A stretch of DNA of 58,777 nucleotides from Patescibacteria group bacterium (GCA_028712155.1 JAQTQO010000005.1:1-58777), one strand, 5' to 3'; positions 6,248 through 14,631 are shown, numbered from the stretch's first letter. The notes: generated from the sequence alone by a model not told the origin. Numbers and translations are program-made.

Positions 6248-7108
6248 ATGCCGGAATTGCCGGAAGTTGAAACCATCCGTCGCGAGATTACCCGTCGCAT
6301 CGTCGGAAAATTTTTTGCGTCGGTGGAAATTCGGGTGCCCAAAATGGTTAGCCCGCCGGTGGCGCGGTTTGCCAGCCTGATACGCGGCAAAAAAATTCTT
6401 GCCATCGGGCGGCACGCAAAAATGCTGACGTTGTCTCTTTCGGGAAAAAAATTTTTAGTGTTCCACTTGAAGATGACGGGGCAGCTGGTGTTTGTACCGC
6501 AGTACGGAAAAACGGTTTCCGGCGGCCACCCGATTCCCAACGTCGGCGTACTGCCCAACAAGTTCAGCCACGTTATTTTCCATTTCCGCGATGGCAGCAC
6601 GCTGTATTTCAACGACCAGCGCAAGTTCGGCTGGGTGAAATTGGTTGATGACGGGGGTTTGGAAAAAATGTTTGCGCCGCTCGGAGTTGAACCGTTATCA
6701 AAAGATTTTTCGTGGGAGAAATTTTCGGCATTGGTGCATCGGTACCCGAATCGGATGATCAAACAAGTCATTACCGATAATGCGCTGATGGTCGGTGTCG
6801 GAAACATTTACGCCGATGAGAGCTGCTTTTGTGCGCGTGTGCGGCCGACACGGCGGGCTCGGTCGCTGCGCCTGGCGGATGTGAAGAAACTTTATCGCTG
6901 CATTCCGCGTGTGCTCAAGTTCGCCATTGGTAAAAAGGGGACCACCAGCGACGCATACCGGCGGCCGGACGGGCGGGACGGCAACATGCTTGCGTATTTG
7001 AAAGTCTACGGCCGCAAAGGGAAGCCGTGCCGGCGCTGCAAAACCCCGATCGTCAAAACGGTGGTCGGCCAGCGCGGCACGCACTACTGTCCCCGGTGCC
7101 AGAGATAA
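6248..7108 (+). CDS. mutM: formamidopyrimidine-DNA glycosylase
   Basis: 286 residues, the usual Fpg length. The N-terminus MPELPEVETI supplies the catalytic Pro2 and Glu3; the conserved Lys is in GRHAKML (Lys58), followed by HLKMTGQL. The helix-two-turn-helix and the C-terminal zinc finger with CRRC and CPRC near residues 260-284 are intact. The enzyme excises oxidised purines such as 8-oxoguanine and then cuts the abasic strand (base excision repair). It stands alone on the plus strand between two groups of minus-strand cassettes. Its stop codon abuts the terminator of the opposing gene. Confidence 0.95.
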   Translation: MPELPEVETIRREITRRIVGKFFASVEIRVPKMVSPPVARFASLIRGKKILAIGRHAKMLTLSLSGKKFLVFHLKMTGQLVFVPQYGKTVSGGHPIPNVGVLPNKFSHVIFHFRDGSTLYFNDQRKFGWVKLVDDGGLEKMFAPLGVEPLSKDFSWEKFSALVHRYPNRMIKQVITDNALMVGVGNIYADESCFCARVRPTRRARSLRLADVKKLYRCIPRVLKFAIGKKGTTSDAYRRPDGRDGNMLAYLKVYGRKGKPCRRCKTPIVKTVVGQRGTHYCPRCQR

Positions 7109-7138
7109 AAAAATACCCCGGTCTAGCCGACGGGGTAT
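7107..7138 (-). terminator. terminator of the 7165-7533 gene
   Basis: Stem TACCCCG/CGGGGTA with a T7 run on the minus strand. It lies directly against the mutM stop codon. Confidence 0.85.
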
Positions 7139-7164
7139 GGAACGGGGCGAATGAAGTGCTGTTG

Positions 7165-7533
7165 TTAGGGTGCAGGTTTTTGGTCTTCCGGTGGGTGTGG
7201 AAGTCCCTGTTTCAGTTCGTAGAGACCGTCACAGATGCGGATGGTGAAGAGGTAGAACAACCCCAAGAGTGTACCGGCCGCCAGGAAGGCGGTTTCTTCG
7301 TTGTCATGCTTGACACTCACGGCGATGCAGATGATAAGCGCTATGGTCGCCAGGAGCATGAAAACGGCGGCTACCACGCCCCATCGGGTGTGCTCGCGGT
7401 CAAGCGAACGATACTTTCGGTACTTCTCTTCCTCGGCTTTTCTGATGTTCTCTTCCATCAGCTTTGGACCCTCCACGGGGTCGTCCAAAGGATCCGGAGA
7501 GCCGCGATCCATAGTCGCCCGGGGCGTTTCCAT
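7165..7533 (-). CDS. small two-helix membrane protein, unknown
   Basis: 122 residues. The first 50 are hydrophilic and charged (EENIRKAEEEKYRKYRSLDREH, probably helical), followed by two membrane helices near 52-73 and 83-100 and a proline-rich tail. I do not recognise the family. It is a single-gene cassette: promoter TTGACA (7616-7621)-17-TACACT (7593-7598), Shine-Dalgarno GAGAAAGG before the ATG, and a terminator at 7107-7138. The leader GAGAAAGGCACNATCATG is nearly identical to that of the next cassette. Confidence 0.7.
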   Translation of the reverse strand: METPRATMDRGSPDPLDDPVEGPKLMEENIRKAEEEKYRKYRSLDREHTRWGVVAAVFMLLATIALIICIAVSVKHDNEETAFLAAGTLLGLFYLFTIRICDGLYELKQGLPHPPEDQKPAP

Positions 7534-7619
7534 GATCGTGCCTTTCTCTCGCTACGCGGGTTGGGAATGAACAATTATATGCGGACTGTGGCAGTGTATG
7601 CCGTCGGTACTATGTTGTC

Positions 7620-7652
7620 AAAAAAATTCCCCAACCGGTGAAGGTCGGGGGA
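7620..7652 (-). terminator. terminator of the 7700-7933 gene, fused to the next promoter
   Basis: Stem CCCCAACC/GGTCGGGG (one mismatch) and a T7 run. The last Ts form the TT of the following -35 TTGACA (7616-7621). Confidence 0.8.
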
Positions 7653-7699
7653 GAAGGTGCGATCGAACGAGGAAATGTTTTACGAGTCGTGCTATGACA

Positions 7700-7933
7700 T
7701 CAGTCCTCACAATGCCGTAAAAGGAAGCGTGCCCAGGCACAGACCCCGGCTGCCGCGATAAGTGCGAGGGCATAATTGCCCTGTGCCAGAGCGACGAAGA
7801 TCGACGCGGCCAGCAGTACCCAGGTGAAGGTTTCGGCGAGACCGGAAACGATATAGCCAGGGGTGAGTCTGAGGTCAATCCCCGAGCTCTTTTCCGGAGT
7901 CGGTCCGACTCCCGTAATCCCGTTTTCCTGCAT
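7700..7933 (-). CDS. small membrane protein, unknown
   Basis: 77 residues from the ATG at 7933, chosen because GAGAAAGGCACC lies just upstream. A polar N-terminus of about 25 residues precedes a hydrophobic hairpin (TPGYIVSGLAETFTWVLLAASIF, then NYALALIAAAGVCAWARFLL) that could form two helices. No family is recognised. Cassette promoter TTGACA (8027-8032)-17-TACATT (8004-8009); the terminator is at 7620-7652. Confidence 0.65.
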   Translation of the reverse strand: MQENGITGVGPTPEKSSGIDLRLTPGYIVSGLAETFTWVLLAASIFVALAQGNYALALIAAAGVCAWARFLLRHCED

Positions 7934-8030
7934 GATGGTGCCTTTCTCGCCTTCGTCAGCGAAGGGCGTTTTCAATAAAGATCAGGGAAAGCCAACCGTA
8001 GGAAATGTACTCTGGCGATTCTTGGTTGTC

Positions 8031-8061
8031 AAAAAAATTCCCCAACCGGGTGGTCGGGGAT
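8031..8061 (-). terminator. terminator of the 8087-8800 gene, fused to the next promoter
   Basis: CCCCAACC/GGTCGGGG stem almost identical to the one at 7620. The T7 run again provides part of the downstream TTGACA (8027-8032). Confidence 0.8.
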
Positions 8062-8086
8062 AAAAGAGCGAGTTGCGCTAGGGCTG

Positions 8087-8800
8087 TTAGTCCTTTTCGT
8101 CGTCTTCGCCCTCGGTGAAGGGAGGGATGAAATCGGCCAAGGTGGGTTCCGAAGGAAGATCTTCGTCATCCCGTCGCTCTACGGGTGCTCGCCAGGCGGG
8201 TTCGTCGGTACGGAGTTCGGGGATAAGAATGCGACCGCCGACGCAGACGATGAAGCCAGTCATGGCGGTCAGAACGAAATAGATCGCGCTTGGCGTTGAC
8301 CATTGGATGATCAAGCCAAAACCGCAGCAGACAAAGACCCACGCACCAATGTTGATGCTCATTTCCGTTGCCCAGGCAACTGCCGTAGGGTGATGGTAGA
8401 ATCCGGCTGCGACTTGAACTGGTCGCCCCAGCCGTTTCCATGCACTCGGCCTGAGCAGGAGGCCGATGAGGGGATCGGCGGCGATCAGGAGCAGCAACAG
8501 CGCGATGCCCGCCCCGATTTTTTGCAGCCTCGGCAGGGGTTCGGCGCGAATGAGCGGAACGGCCGACAGTGCAGCCAGGGCGACGGCCGACACGCAGAAC
8601 TGGATCGTGCGGAGGCCACGGTGGCCGAACCACGAGATCACGAACAGCGCGACCGCCATGAGCGTCGCCGGCGCCCAGGCGTATTGTGGGCTGATCAGCC
8701 AGAGTGCCATGAAGCCTGCGGCGATGACGAGCGTGCGGAAGAGGACTACCCAAGCCATCCGGAGATCGGCCGGGTTGGATACCCAACGGGAGGCAGCCAT
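8087..8800 (-). CDS. multi-pass membrane protein, unknown
   Basis: 237 residues from the ATG at 8800, which follows AAGGAG at a good distance. About six hydrophobic segments in residues 15-200 are followed by an acidic cytosolic tail (RRDDEDLPSEPTLADF, GEDDEKD). I cannot assign a family. The overall plan (six segments, short charged tail) is like that of the next cassette at 8959-9624, so the two may be distant paralogues. Promoter TTGACA (8881-8886)-17-TACAGT (8858-8863). Confidence 0.7.
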   Translation of the reverse strand: MAASRWVSNPADLRMAWVVLFRTLVIAAGFMALWLISPQYAWAPATLMAVALFVISWFGHRGLRTIQFCVSAVALAALSAVPLIRAEPLPRLQKIGAGIALLLLLIAADPLIGLLLRPSAWKRLGRPVQVAAGFYHHPTAVAWATEMSINIGAWVFVCCGFGLIIQWSTPSAIYFVLTAMTGFIVCVGGRILIPELRTDEPAWRAPVERRDDEDLPSEPTLADFIPPFTEGEDDEKD

Positions 8801-8889
8801 GGGAATTCTCCTTTCGTTTTTTGAACGATTTGTCAAACGGCGATAAAACGATTCACTACTGTACGGTTATTTAAAGTGATTGTCAAGGA

Positions 8890-8936
8890 TAAAAAAATCC
8901 CCCCGGGACGAACCGAGGGGCGGGGGAAGTGCATTG
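8890..8936 (-). terminator. terminator of the 8959-9624 gene
   Basis: GC-rich stem CCCCCCGGG..CCGAGGGGCGGGGG with a T7 run; the next promoter's TTGACA starts 4 nt after it. Confidence 0.8.
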
Positions 8937-8958
8937 TGCGCGGCCGGTCAGGAGCAGT

Positions 8959-9624
8959 TTAGACACCGTCAGATTCGGGCGGGGGTACTTCGATGAGCCC
9001 GCGTTCTTTTAATGCGGTGGCATCGAAGGGCTGCGATTCGGGAGGCCGTTCACAGCGGTAGCGATAGATGAATGTGGCAATCGGAAGTACGAATGCGACT
9101 GCGGCGCCTCCTAAAAAACAGTAGCAAGAGGAGGACTGAATGGTCGTCAGTGCGCACATGGCGCAGACGATGGTGGCGGTATGGCCGGTTTTCCAGATGA
9201 GGTTGACGGCGACGGCATTCCAGAGCGGAAATCGAAAGGCACCGACAATGACTTGCACGGGTTCACACCAGCCCCCGTCGACGCATTCGTGGCACTGGTG
9301 AAAACTGATCGCGCAAAGCATGATGCCGATGACCATCGGGGTAAGCAGCCACCAGGAAGCAATGGCAATCGCGCTGATGATGCAGAGGATGTTGAAACCG
9401 ATGCTCGCCGTCGCCACGCCGAGCCACAGGGATGCCGGGCCTTCCTGCCAGTTATCATCGGAAGTGCCGGCGAGTACGACAATTGACAGCGCGAAGATGC
9501 CGGCGGGAACGAGGCAGTACCCGGGGCCGGTGACTGCCAGGAACGTCGCTTGCGCCGCGAGTCCGAGGAGAGCGCTCGAGAGGCCGCACAGCCAGAGCGG
9601 TAAGTGCACGGGACGAATGTCCAT
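8959..9624 (-). CDS. multi-pass membrane protein, unknown
   Basis: 221 residues with about six hydrophobic segments up to residue 185 and a polar tail ending in PPPESDGV. Unusually rich in cysteine for a membrane protein (HQCHECVDGGWC near 110-121, and CAMCALTTIQSSSCYC near 150-168), which might bind metal or form disulfides. No family is recognised. Shine-Dalgarno GAAAGGAA precedes the ATG at 9624. Promoter TTGACA (9713-9718)-17-TACCAT (9690-9695). Confidence 0.7.
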   Translation of the reverse strand: MDIRPVHLPLWLCGLSSALLGLAAQATFLAVTGPGYCLVPAGIFALSIVVLAGTSDDNWQEGPASLWLGVATASIGFNILCIISAIAIASWWLLTPMVIGIMLCAISFHQCHECVDGGWCEPVQVIVGAFRFPLWNAVAVNLIWKTGHTATIVCAMCALTTIQSSSCYCFLGGAAVAFVLPIATFIYRYRCERPPESQPFDATALKERGLIEVPPPESDGV

Positions 9625-9729
9625 GGTAGGTTCCTTTCTCCGCGAAGCGGGCGGGTTGTCAAGGTACGGGAAACGGACAGCGAAAGTTGATGGTAGCGCG
9701 ACGCAAACGCCCTGTCAACCGTATCGCAT

Positions 9730-9762
9730 AAAAAATACCTTGAGCGCGCGTGCTCAAGGTAT
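9730..9762 (-). terminator. terminator of the 9795-10022 gene
   Basis: Near-perfect hairpin ATACCTTGAGC/GCTCAAGGTAT with a T6 run on the minus strand. Confidence 0.85.
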
Positions 9763-9794
9763 TGCGGTCGGGATATTGATCCCCGGATGAATGT

Positions 9795-10022
9795 TCAGGG
9801 CCGTCGGGGCGGCATGTGCGCGGTCCTGCCGCGTGGGTTGCGGCTGGCGAAGAAGGATGCACGCCGCACTTGCGACGGGTCGTGAGGGGAGTACGGGAAT
9901 TCGCCCGGTGCGTCTTCCCGATCGTGATCGTCGGAGTTGGTACTGGTGCCGTCATCCTCATCATCGGCGCGGGGAGAGCGAATCGGCGGCCAAGTTCTCA
10001 CCTGCCAGGGTCGTCGGTCCAT
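9795..10022 (-). CDS. small hydrophilic protein, unknown
   Basis: 75 residues. The start at 10022 is fixed by AGGAGGT seven bases upstream. Composition is extreme: Arg and Pro at both ends and an Asp-rich centre (DDEDDGTSTNSDDHDRED), so it is probably disordered. It has no family match. It has the full cassette design (promoter TTTACA 10104-10109, 17 nt, TATAGT 10081-10086; terminator 9730-9762), which argues that it is a real gene despite its low complexity. Confidence 0.55.
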   Translation of the reverse strand: MDRRPWQVRTWPPIRSPRADDEDDGTSTNSDDHDREDAPGEFPYSPHDPSQVRRASFFASRNPRGRTAHMPPRRP

Positions 10023-10119
10023 TGTCGCACCTCCTGAATTGGAGCGGGAACGAAAGTACGATATTGCAGCGACGAAAAATACTATACGACAGGAGCATGA
10101 AAATGTAAAGGATATTGAC

Positions 10120-10143
10120 AAAAAAATTCCGGCTTTCGCCGGA
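10120..10143 (-). terminator. terminator of the DUF212 gene
   Basis: TTCCGGC-TTTC-GCCGGA hairpin with a T7 run on the minus strand. Confidence 0.85.
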
Positions 10144-10168
10144 GTCGGTGTCAGCCCGAGCCCGTGTG

Positions 10169-10603
10169 CTAAAACAGCAGGGGTGAGAGCAGCCAGGTGA
10201 TGATGAAACCGAATGCCGCGCCCGCCAGTACCTCCTGTGGTGCGTGGCCGACGCGTTCCATGAAGTGGGGTAATTTGCGCTGGTCACCGAGCGGCAGCCG
10301 CCCGATCACATGGTTGAGGAGTTTTCCCTGTTCGCCGATAAAGTTGCGAAAGGTCATCGCATCCCGCATAATAATGAGCGTGAACACCGCGGCAACCGCA
10401 AAGAGCGGCGAGTCCCATCCGTCCCACAACCCGGCCACGGTGGTGACGGAAACCGCGAACGCGGTGTGCGCGGACGGCATGCCGCCGTACGATAACCAGA
10501 TGCTTTTCAGGTTCAAGTTCCCTTTGATCTTATCGATCGAGAGCTTGACCACTTGGGCGAATATTGCCACGATGATAGGGATGGCGAGCGCGGCGTAGGG
10601 CAT
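10169..10603 (-). CDS. divergent PAP2 / DUF212 family membrane protein
   Basis: 144 residues. The family signature is clear: YGGMPSAHTA near residue 40 and GHAPQEVLAG near 124, with four or five membrane segments. DUF212 proteins are related to acid phosphatase/vanadium haloperoxidase enzymes and may dephosphorylate a membrane lipid phosphate; the activity is not proven. It lies divergent from the pcm gene, and the 67-nt gap must hold both promoters. Confidence 0.9.
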   Translation of the reverse strand: MPYAALAIPIIVAIFAQVVKLSIDKIKGNLNLKSIWLSYGGMPSAHTAFAVSVTTVAGLWDGWDSPLFAVAAVFTLIIMRDAMTFRNFIGEQGKLLNHVIGRLPLGDQRKLPHFMERVGHAPQEVLAGAAFGFIITWLLSPLLF

Positions 10604-10670
10604 AGAGACGTGACCGGGTAATTTCTTCTTTCATTTATTATAGCAGGCATGCGGTAAATGGGAAACGACT

Positions 10671-11315
10671 ATGGACCGTGAATATCAAGCGATGCTCGAA
10701 CTGCTTTCCGAGGAGGGGTATTTGAAAAACCCGCGGCACTTGGAGGCATTTCAAAAAATCCGGCGCGCGGATTTTATGCCGGAAGGCTTGGAGCGCGAGG
10801 CGGCGGTCAACGCGCCGCTGCCGATCGGGGAAAATCAGACGATTTCCCAGCCGTTGACCGTCGCGTTCATGCTGGAGCTGCTCGACCCGCAGCCGGGGCA
10901 GAAAGTTTTGGATGTCGGGTCGGGTTCGGGGTGGACCGCGGCATTACTGGCGCAGCTGGTGGGGGCCAAGGGCCACGTGTACGCCGTTGAACTCATTGCG
11001 AGCTTGCACGCGTTCGGCCAGCGCAACGTCGCCAAATATCCGTTCCGCAATATCACCATGCTGTGCGGCGACGGTACGCAAGGGCTGCCGGAGCATGCGC
11101 CGTACGACCGCATCCAGGTGGCCGCGGCCGCCCGCGAGATTCCCAAGCCCTTGCTCGATCAGCTGGCGGTCGGCGGCAGGATGATCATCCCGACGCAAAA
11201 AGACGACCTCCGATTGGTGGTGCGCGAGAGTGAGAAAAAGTACACGACAAAAATTTTTTCCGGATTTTTATTCGTGCCGCTCATCGAGAAGCCGGCAGCA
11301 GGAGGTAAACAGTAG
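10671..11315 (+). CDS. pcm: protein-L-isoaspartate O-methyltransferase
   Basis: 214 residues. The SAM-binding motif LDVGSGSGWTAALLA (about residues 79-93) is preceded by ENQTISQPLTVAFML, the substrate-side signature of PCMTs. The enzyme methylates isoaspartyl residues in aged proteins using SAM, starting their repair. It is cytosolic. The usual C-terminal strands are present and the length is normal. The nucleotidyltransferase gene follows after 24 nt. Confidence 0.92.
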   Translation: MDREYQAMLELLSEEGYLKNPRHLEAFQKIRRADFMPEGLEREAAVNAPLPIGENQTISQPLTVAFMLELLDPQPGQKVLDVGSGSGWTAALLAQLVGAKGHVYAVELIASLHAFGQRNVAKYPFRNITMLCGDGTQGLPEHAPYDRIQVAAAAREIPKPLLDQLAVGGRMIIPTQKDDLRLVVRESEKKYTTKIFSGFLFVPLIEKPAAGGKQ

Positions 11316-11339
11316 GAGCATCGAAAATGCCGCCTACTC

Positions 11340-12080
11340 ATGCCCGAGATGATCGATATGCGCGCCATCATTCTGGTCGGCGGTGAAGCCACGCGACTGC
11401 GGCCGCTGACGTTGACCACGCCGAAAGCGCTCATCCCGCTGCAGGGTCGGCCGATCCTGGAGCATGTGTTGGATTTGTTCAAAGAACATGACCTGACCGA
11501 TATCGTGCTCTCGATCGGCTACAAAAAAGAGCAGATTCGGGAATACTTCGGCGACGGCAAGCGGTTTGGGTTATCCATTTCCTACGTCGAGGAACCGTCA
11601 CCGCTCGGGACGGCCGGGTTTGTCCACCTGCTCGAACGGCCGATCGACGAGACCTGCATCGTCTGCAACGGCGATGAATTGAAAGATATCGATATTCCGG
11701 CGATGCTTGCGGCGCACCGGCAGACGGGCGCGCTGGCAACCCTAGCCCTGCTGAAAGTTGACGACCCCAGCCCCTACGGCGTGGCGCGTCTGGATGGTAC
11801 AAAGATTTTAGAGTTTGTCGAAAAGCCCAAGCGCGAGGAGGCGCCCAGCCACTACGTCAACGCCGGGTTTTATCTGCTCGAACCGGAGGTTTTCACCGCC
11901 ATTCCCAGGGGCCGGGTGATGTTTGAGTACGACGTTTTTCCCCGGCTGGCGGCGGCGGGAAAACTGCACGGGTTTTTCTTCGCGGGCCGGTGGTACGATA
12001 CCGGGACGCCGGAACGGCTTTCCCGGGCGGAGCGCGAATGGCCGGGAGTACCGCACCGCGCGGCCAGGAAAAAGAAGTGA
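11340..12080 (+). CDS. sugar-1-phosphate nucleotidyltransferase
   Basis: 246 residues. The N-terminal signature RAIILVGGEATRLRPLTLTT (from about residue 8) binds the nucleotide; PKALIPLQGRPI, CNGDELK and FVEKPKR are the further conserved blocks, and GRWYDTGTPE closes the active site. The protein makes an NDP-sugar (GDP-mannose or dTDP-glucose type; specificity is not readable) for glycan synthesis. It lacks the C-terminal left-handed helix domain of bifunctional members. ATGs at 11340 and 11358 are both possible starts. The tail is basic (RAARKKK). Confidence 0.88.
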   Translation: MPEMIDMRAIILVGGEATRLRPLTLTTPKALIPLQGRPILEHVLDLFKEHDLTDIVLSIGYKKEQIREYFGDGKRFGLSISYVEEPSPLGTAGFVHLLERPIDETCIVCNGDELKDIDIPAMLAAHRQTGALATLALLKVDDPSPYGVARLDGTKILEFVEKPKREEAPSHYVNAGFYLLEPEVFTAIPRGRVMFEYDVFPRLAAAGKLHGFFFAGRWYDTGTPERLSRAEREWPGVPHRAARKKK

Positions 12081-12083
12081 CCT

Positions 12084-12193
12084 ATGCCCCGTTAGACAAG
12101 GGATTGTTTTCGCTACCCTAAATTAACTGGAAAAAAATATGATTGCCCGAACGTTGGTGGAAGATTATTACTTGATCATTGATTAACGGGGTA
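12084..12193 (+). promoter_or_regulatory. leader of mltG with a 15-codon ORF inside an inverted repeat
   Basis: CCCCGTTA (12087-12094 region) and TAACGGGG (12184-12191) are complementary and bracket the leader, the second arm ending at the mltG start. Between them is an ORF of 15 codons (12139-12186, MIARTLVEDYYLIID). It could be a leader peptide or chance. No promoter stands out. Confidence 0.3.
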
Positions 12194-13257
12194 TGGATGA
12201 GCTCCAGGGACCATTTCAATCACCGCCGAAGCGGCGCTGGCCGTGGGTGCTGGCGGTTTTTCTGGTAGCGGTGGTGGGTGCCGCGGTGTTTGCCGGAGCG
12301 TATGTCGGTGCGGCTCTCCGTTCGCCGGCCTCAAACGATGCGACCGAAGTCGAGGTCGTCATCGCCCCCGGCATGGGTTCGACGGAAATCGGCTATGCGC
12401 TGGCGCAGGCCGGCATGGTGAAAAATCCGTGGCTGTTCGTCGGGTTTGTATATGTCAGCGGGCAGGGGAGCCGGCTGCAGCCCGGGACGTACCGTTTGCC
12501 GAAGAATCTGACGGTCGGGCAGCTGGCCGACCGCCTCGCGCAAATCTCCCAGTCGCGGCGGCGGACGGAAATCCAGATCACCATCCCCGAGGGCTGGAGC
12601 AACCGCGAATTGGCGGCGTATCTGGAAAAGCAGGGGATTGCGACGGCCGATGCGTTCAATGCAGTCGTGCAGCATAAAGCGGCGTGGTGGGATACCTACG
12701 ATTTTTTGGCCAGCCGTCCGGCCGACCGCGATCTGGAGGGGTATTTGTTCCCCGACACCTACAAAATTTACACCGATGCCACCCCCGAGGATTTGGTGAG
12801 AAAGATGCTGGACAACTTCGGCCGGAAGGTGACGCCGCAATTGCGGCAGGAAATCGTAGGGCAGGGAAAAACGCTGCATGAGGTGTTGACGTTTGCCAGC
12901 ATCATCGAGCGCGAGGTGCCGGATGGTCCGGATCGGGCCAAGGTCGCCGGAGTATTTGCCAAGCGCTTGGAGATCGGGATGGCATTGCAGTCGGATGCGA
13001 CGGTCAATTACGTGACCGGAAAAAAGGAATCCCGCCCCAGCGCGGATGACTTGCAGCAGGAAAGCTTGTATAATACCTATATCCATCGGGGCCTGCCGCC
13101 GGGGCCGATCAACAATCCCGGACTCTCTGCGATCGAGGCGGCGCTGCATCCCGAGATCGGTCCCTACCTTTATTACCTCACCACGCCGGATGGCACGGTC
13201 ATCTACAGCCGCACCCACGATGAGCATGTGCGGGCGAAGGCGCGGTACTATCCATAA
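12193..13257 (+). CDS. mltG: endolytic murein transglycosylase
   Basis: 354 residues, the usual YceG/MltG plan: cytosolic N-terminus, one membrane anchor (about 18-40), a LysM-like subdomain, and the catalytic domain with YLFPDTYKI near 181, the ASIIEREV catalytic Glu near 240, LQSDATVNYV, and YNTYIHRGLPPGPINNPG near 290-310. It cleaves nascent peptidoglycan glycan strands at the membrane, setting strand length. The next gene follows after 6 nt, so they are co-transcribed although unrelated in function. Confidence 0.95.
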   Translation: MDELQGPFQSPPKRRWPWVLAVFLVAVVGAAVFAGAYVGAALRSPASNDATEVEVVIAPGMGSTEIGYALAQAGMVKNPWLFVGFVYVSGQGSRLQPGTYRLPKNLTVGQLADRLAQISQSRRRTEIQITIPEGWSNRELAAYLEKQGIATADAFNAVVQHKAAWWDTYDFLASRPADRDLEGYLFPDTYKIYTDATPEDLVRKMLDNFGRKVTPQLRQEIVGQGKTLHEVLTFASIIEREVPDGPDRAKVAGVFAKRLEIGMALQSDATVNYVTGKKESRPSADDLQQESLYNTYIHRGLPPGPINNPGLSAIEAALHPEIGPYLYYLTTPDGTVIYSRTHDEHVRAKARYYP

Positions 13258-13263
13258 AAATCT

Positions 13264-14631
13264 ATGACCCGCAAACGTTTTTGGAAGCTCGGCAATCGCG
13301 TCTTTAACACGCATTACTTTGACATTGATAAGGATGGCGACCTGATCGTGCGCGAAGGCAACAACCAATACAACCTGCGTTTCTTGGCACAGAAGTTCGG
13401 CACGCCGCTCGAGGTGGTGTTTCCGTTCATTCTGGAAGAACGGCTGGAGGACCTGATGGACCTGTTCGCCGCGCAGATCAAGGCGCTCAAATACCGCGGA
13501 AAATTTTTCTACCACTACCCGATGAAGGTCAACCAGAATAAGGAAGTGGTGATGCCGCTGGTGTCGGAAGGCGCTAATCTTGAGGTGAGCTCGGCCAACG
13601 AACTGTGGCTGGTCAAGCGGATGTGGGAGCAGGAGACATTCAATCCGAAGATCCGCGTCATCTGCAACGGGCCCAAAACGGACAAGTACATCCGGCTGAT
13701 TGACGAGCTGCAGCACCGCGGGCTGACGGTCATCCCGGTGATCGAGGGACCCAACGAAGTGTCGGTGTTCGGGTCGTCCCGGTTCGAGGTGGGCGTACGC
13801 GTGGATATTCCACCGTCGGTTTCCGTTCAATCGCGCTGGGACAAAACGATCGACAAATTCGGTTTTTCCGAAGCCGAATTGATGAAGCTCGGCCGGATGC
13901 GGAATCTGCAGATTTTGCACTACCACATCGGCTCGCAAATCGAACGCCAATCGGATATCCTGCACCCGCTGCGGTACGCGCTGCAGGTCTATGCGAAGCT
14001 GCGAAAGATCAACCCGACGCTGGATACGATCGATATCGGCGGCGGCATGCCGATTCCGTACGACCGCAAGGTCGGGTACGCGGTGACCGGCTTGGTGCGG
14101 CAGATGCTGACGATCATGCGGGAGTATGCCGACCGGCACCGGATTCCGCACCCCAACCTCATTGCGGAATGGGGGAGATACATGGTGGCGCCGGCGCAGG
14201 TAACCATTTATAAGGTGATTGACGTCAAGGCGATCGCCAAGGGTACGGCCAAAAAATGGTATGTGGTTGACGGCAGCTTCATGAACGATCTGCTGGACAC
14301 CTGGGCGATCCACCAGAAGTGGCACGTCCTGCCCGCGAGCAACCTGCACGCAAAAAAACTGGTCAAGACGTGGATGGCCGGCAGTTCCTGCGATTCCGAT
14401 GACAAATACACCGGCCAGAACAGCTACGTGCTGCTGCCCGACTTCGACCCGAATACCACGCCGGAGCCGTTGTATGTCACGTTCCTGGATTCCGGTGCGT
14501 ACCAGGACCCGCTCGCATCCCACCATTGCCTGCTGTCGTCGCCGGCCAAGCTCATTGCCGAGAACGGCCACATCATCGTTGCGCGCAAGCGCGAATCGGC
14601 GGAAGAAGTGGGGAAACTGTTCGGGTGGTAA
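13264..14631 (+). CDS. speA: short arginine decarboxylase-like PLP enzyme
   Basis: 455 residues. PLP fold-type III decarboxylase: the PLP lysine is in YHYPMKVNQNKE (about residue 88), with HYHIGSQIE near 220, DIGGGMPIPYD near 258 and the substrate Cys in SSCDSDDKY near 380. These blocks match biosynthetic arginine decarboxylase (SpeA) better than LysA, but bacterial SpeA is about 630-660 residues, so this form lacks the inserted helical domain and part of the C-terminus. The product would be agmatine for polyamine synthesis. Substrate choice is inferred; no other polyamine genes are nearby. Confidence 0.75.
   Translation: MTRKRFWKLGNRVFNTHYFDIDKDGDLIVREGNNQYNLRFLAQKFGTPLEVVFPFILEERLEDLMDLFAAQIKALKYRGKFFYHYPMKVNQNKEVVMPLVSEGANLEVSSANELWLVKRMWEQETFNPKIRVICNGPKTDKYIRLIDELQHRGLTVIPVIEGPNEVSVFGSSRFEVGVRVDIPPSVSVQSRWDKTIDKFGFSEAELMKLGRMRNLQILHYHIGSQIERQSDILHPLRYALQVYAKLRKINPTLDTIDIGGGMPIPYDRKVGYAVTGLVRQMLTIMREYADRHRIPHPNLIAEWGRYMVAPAQVTIYKVIDVKAIAKGTAKKWYVVDGSFMNDLLDTWAIHQKWHVLPASNLHAKKLVKTWMAGSSCDSDDKYTGQNSYVLLPDFDPNTTPEPLYVTFLDSGAYQDPLASHHCLLSSPAKLIAENGHIIVARKRESAEEVGKLFGW

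Noticed and set aside
12331-14571. A 746-codon minus-strand open frame
   Set aside because: It lies opposite mltG and the arginine decarboxylase, both with full family motifs. Its own sequence has no recognisable domain.
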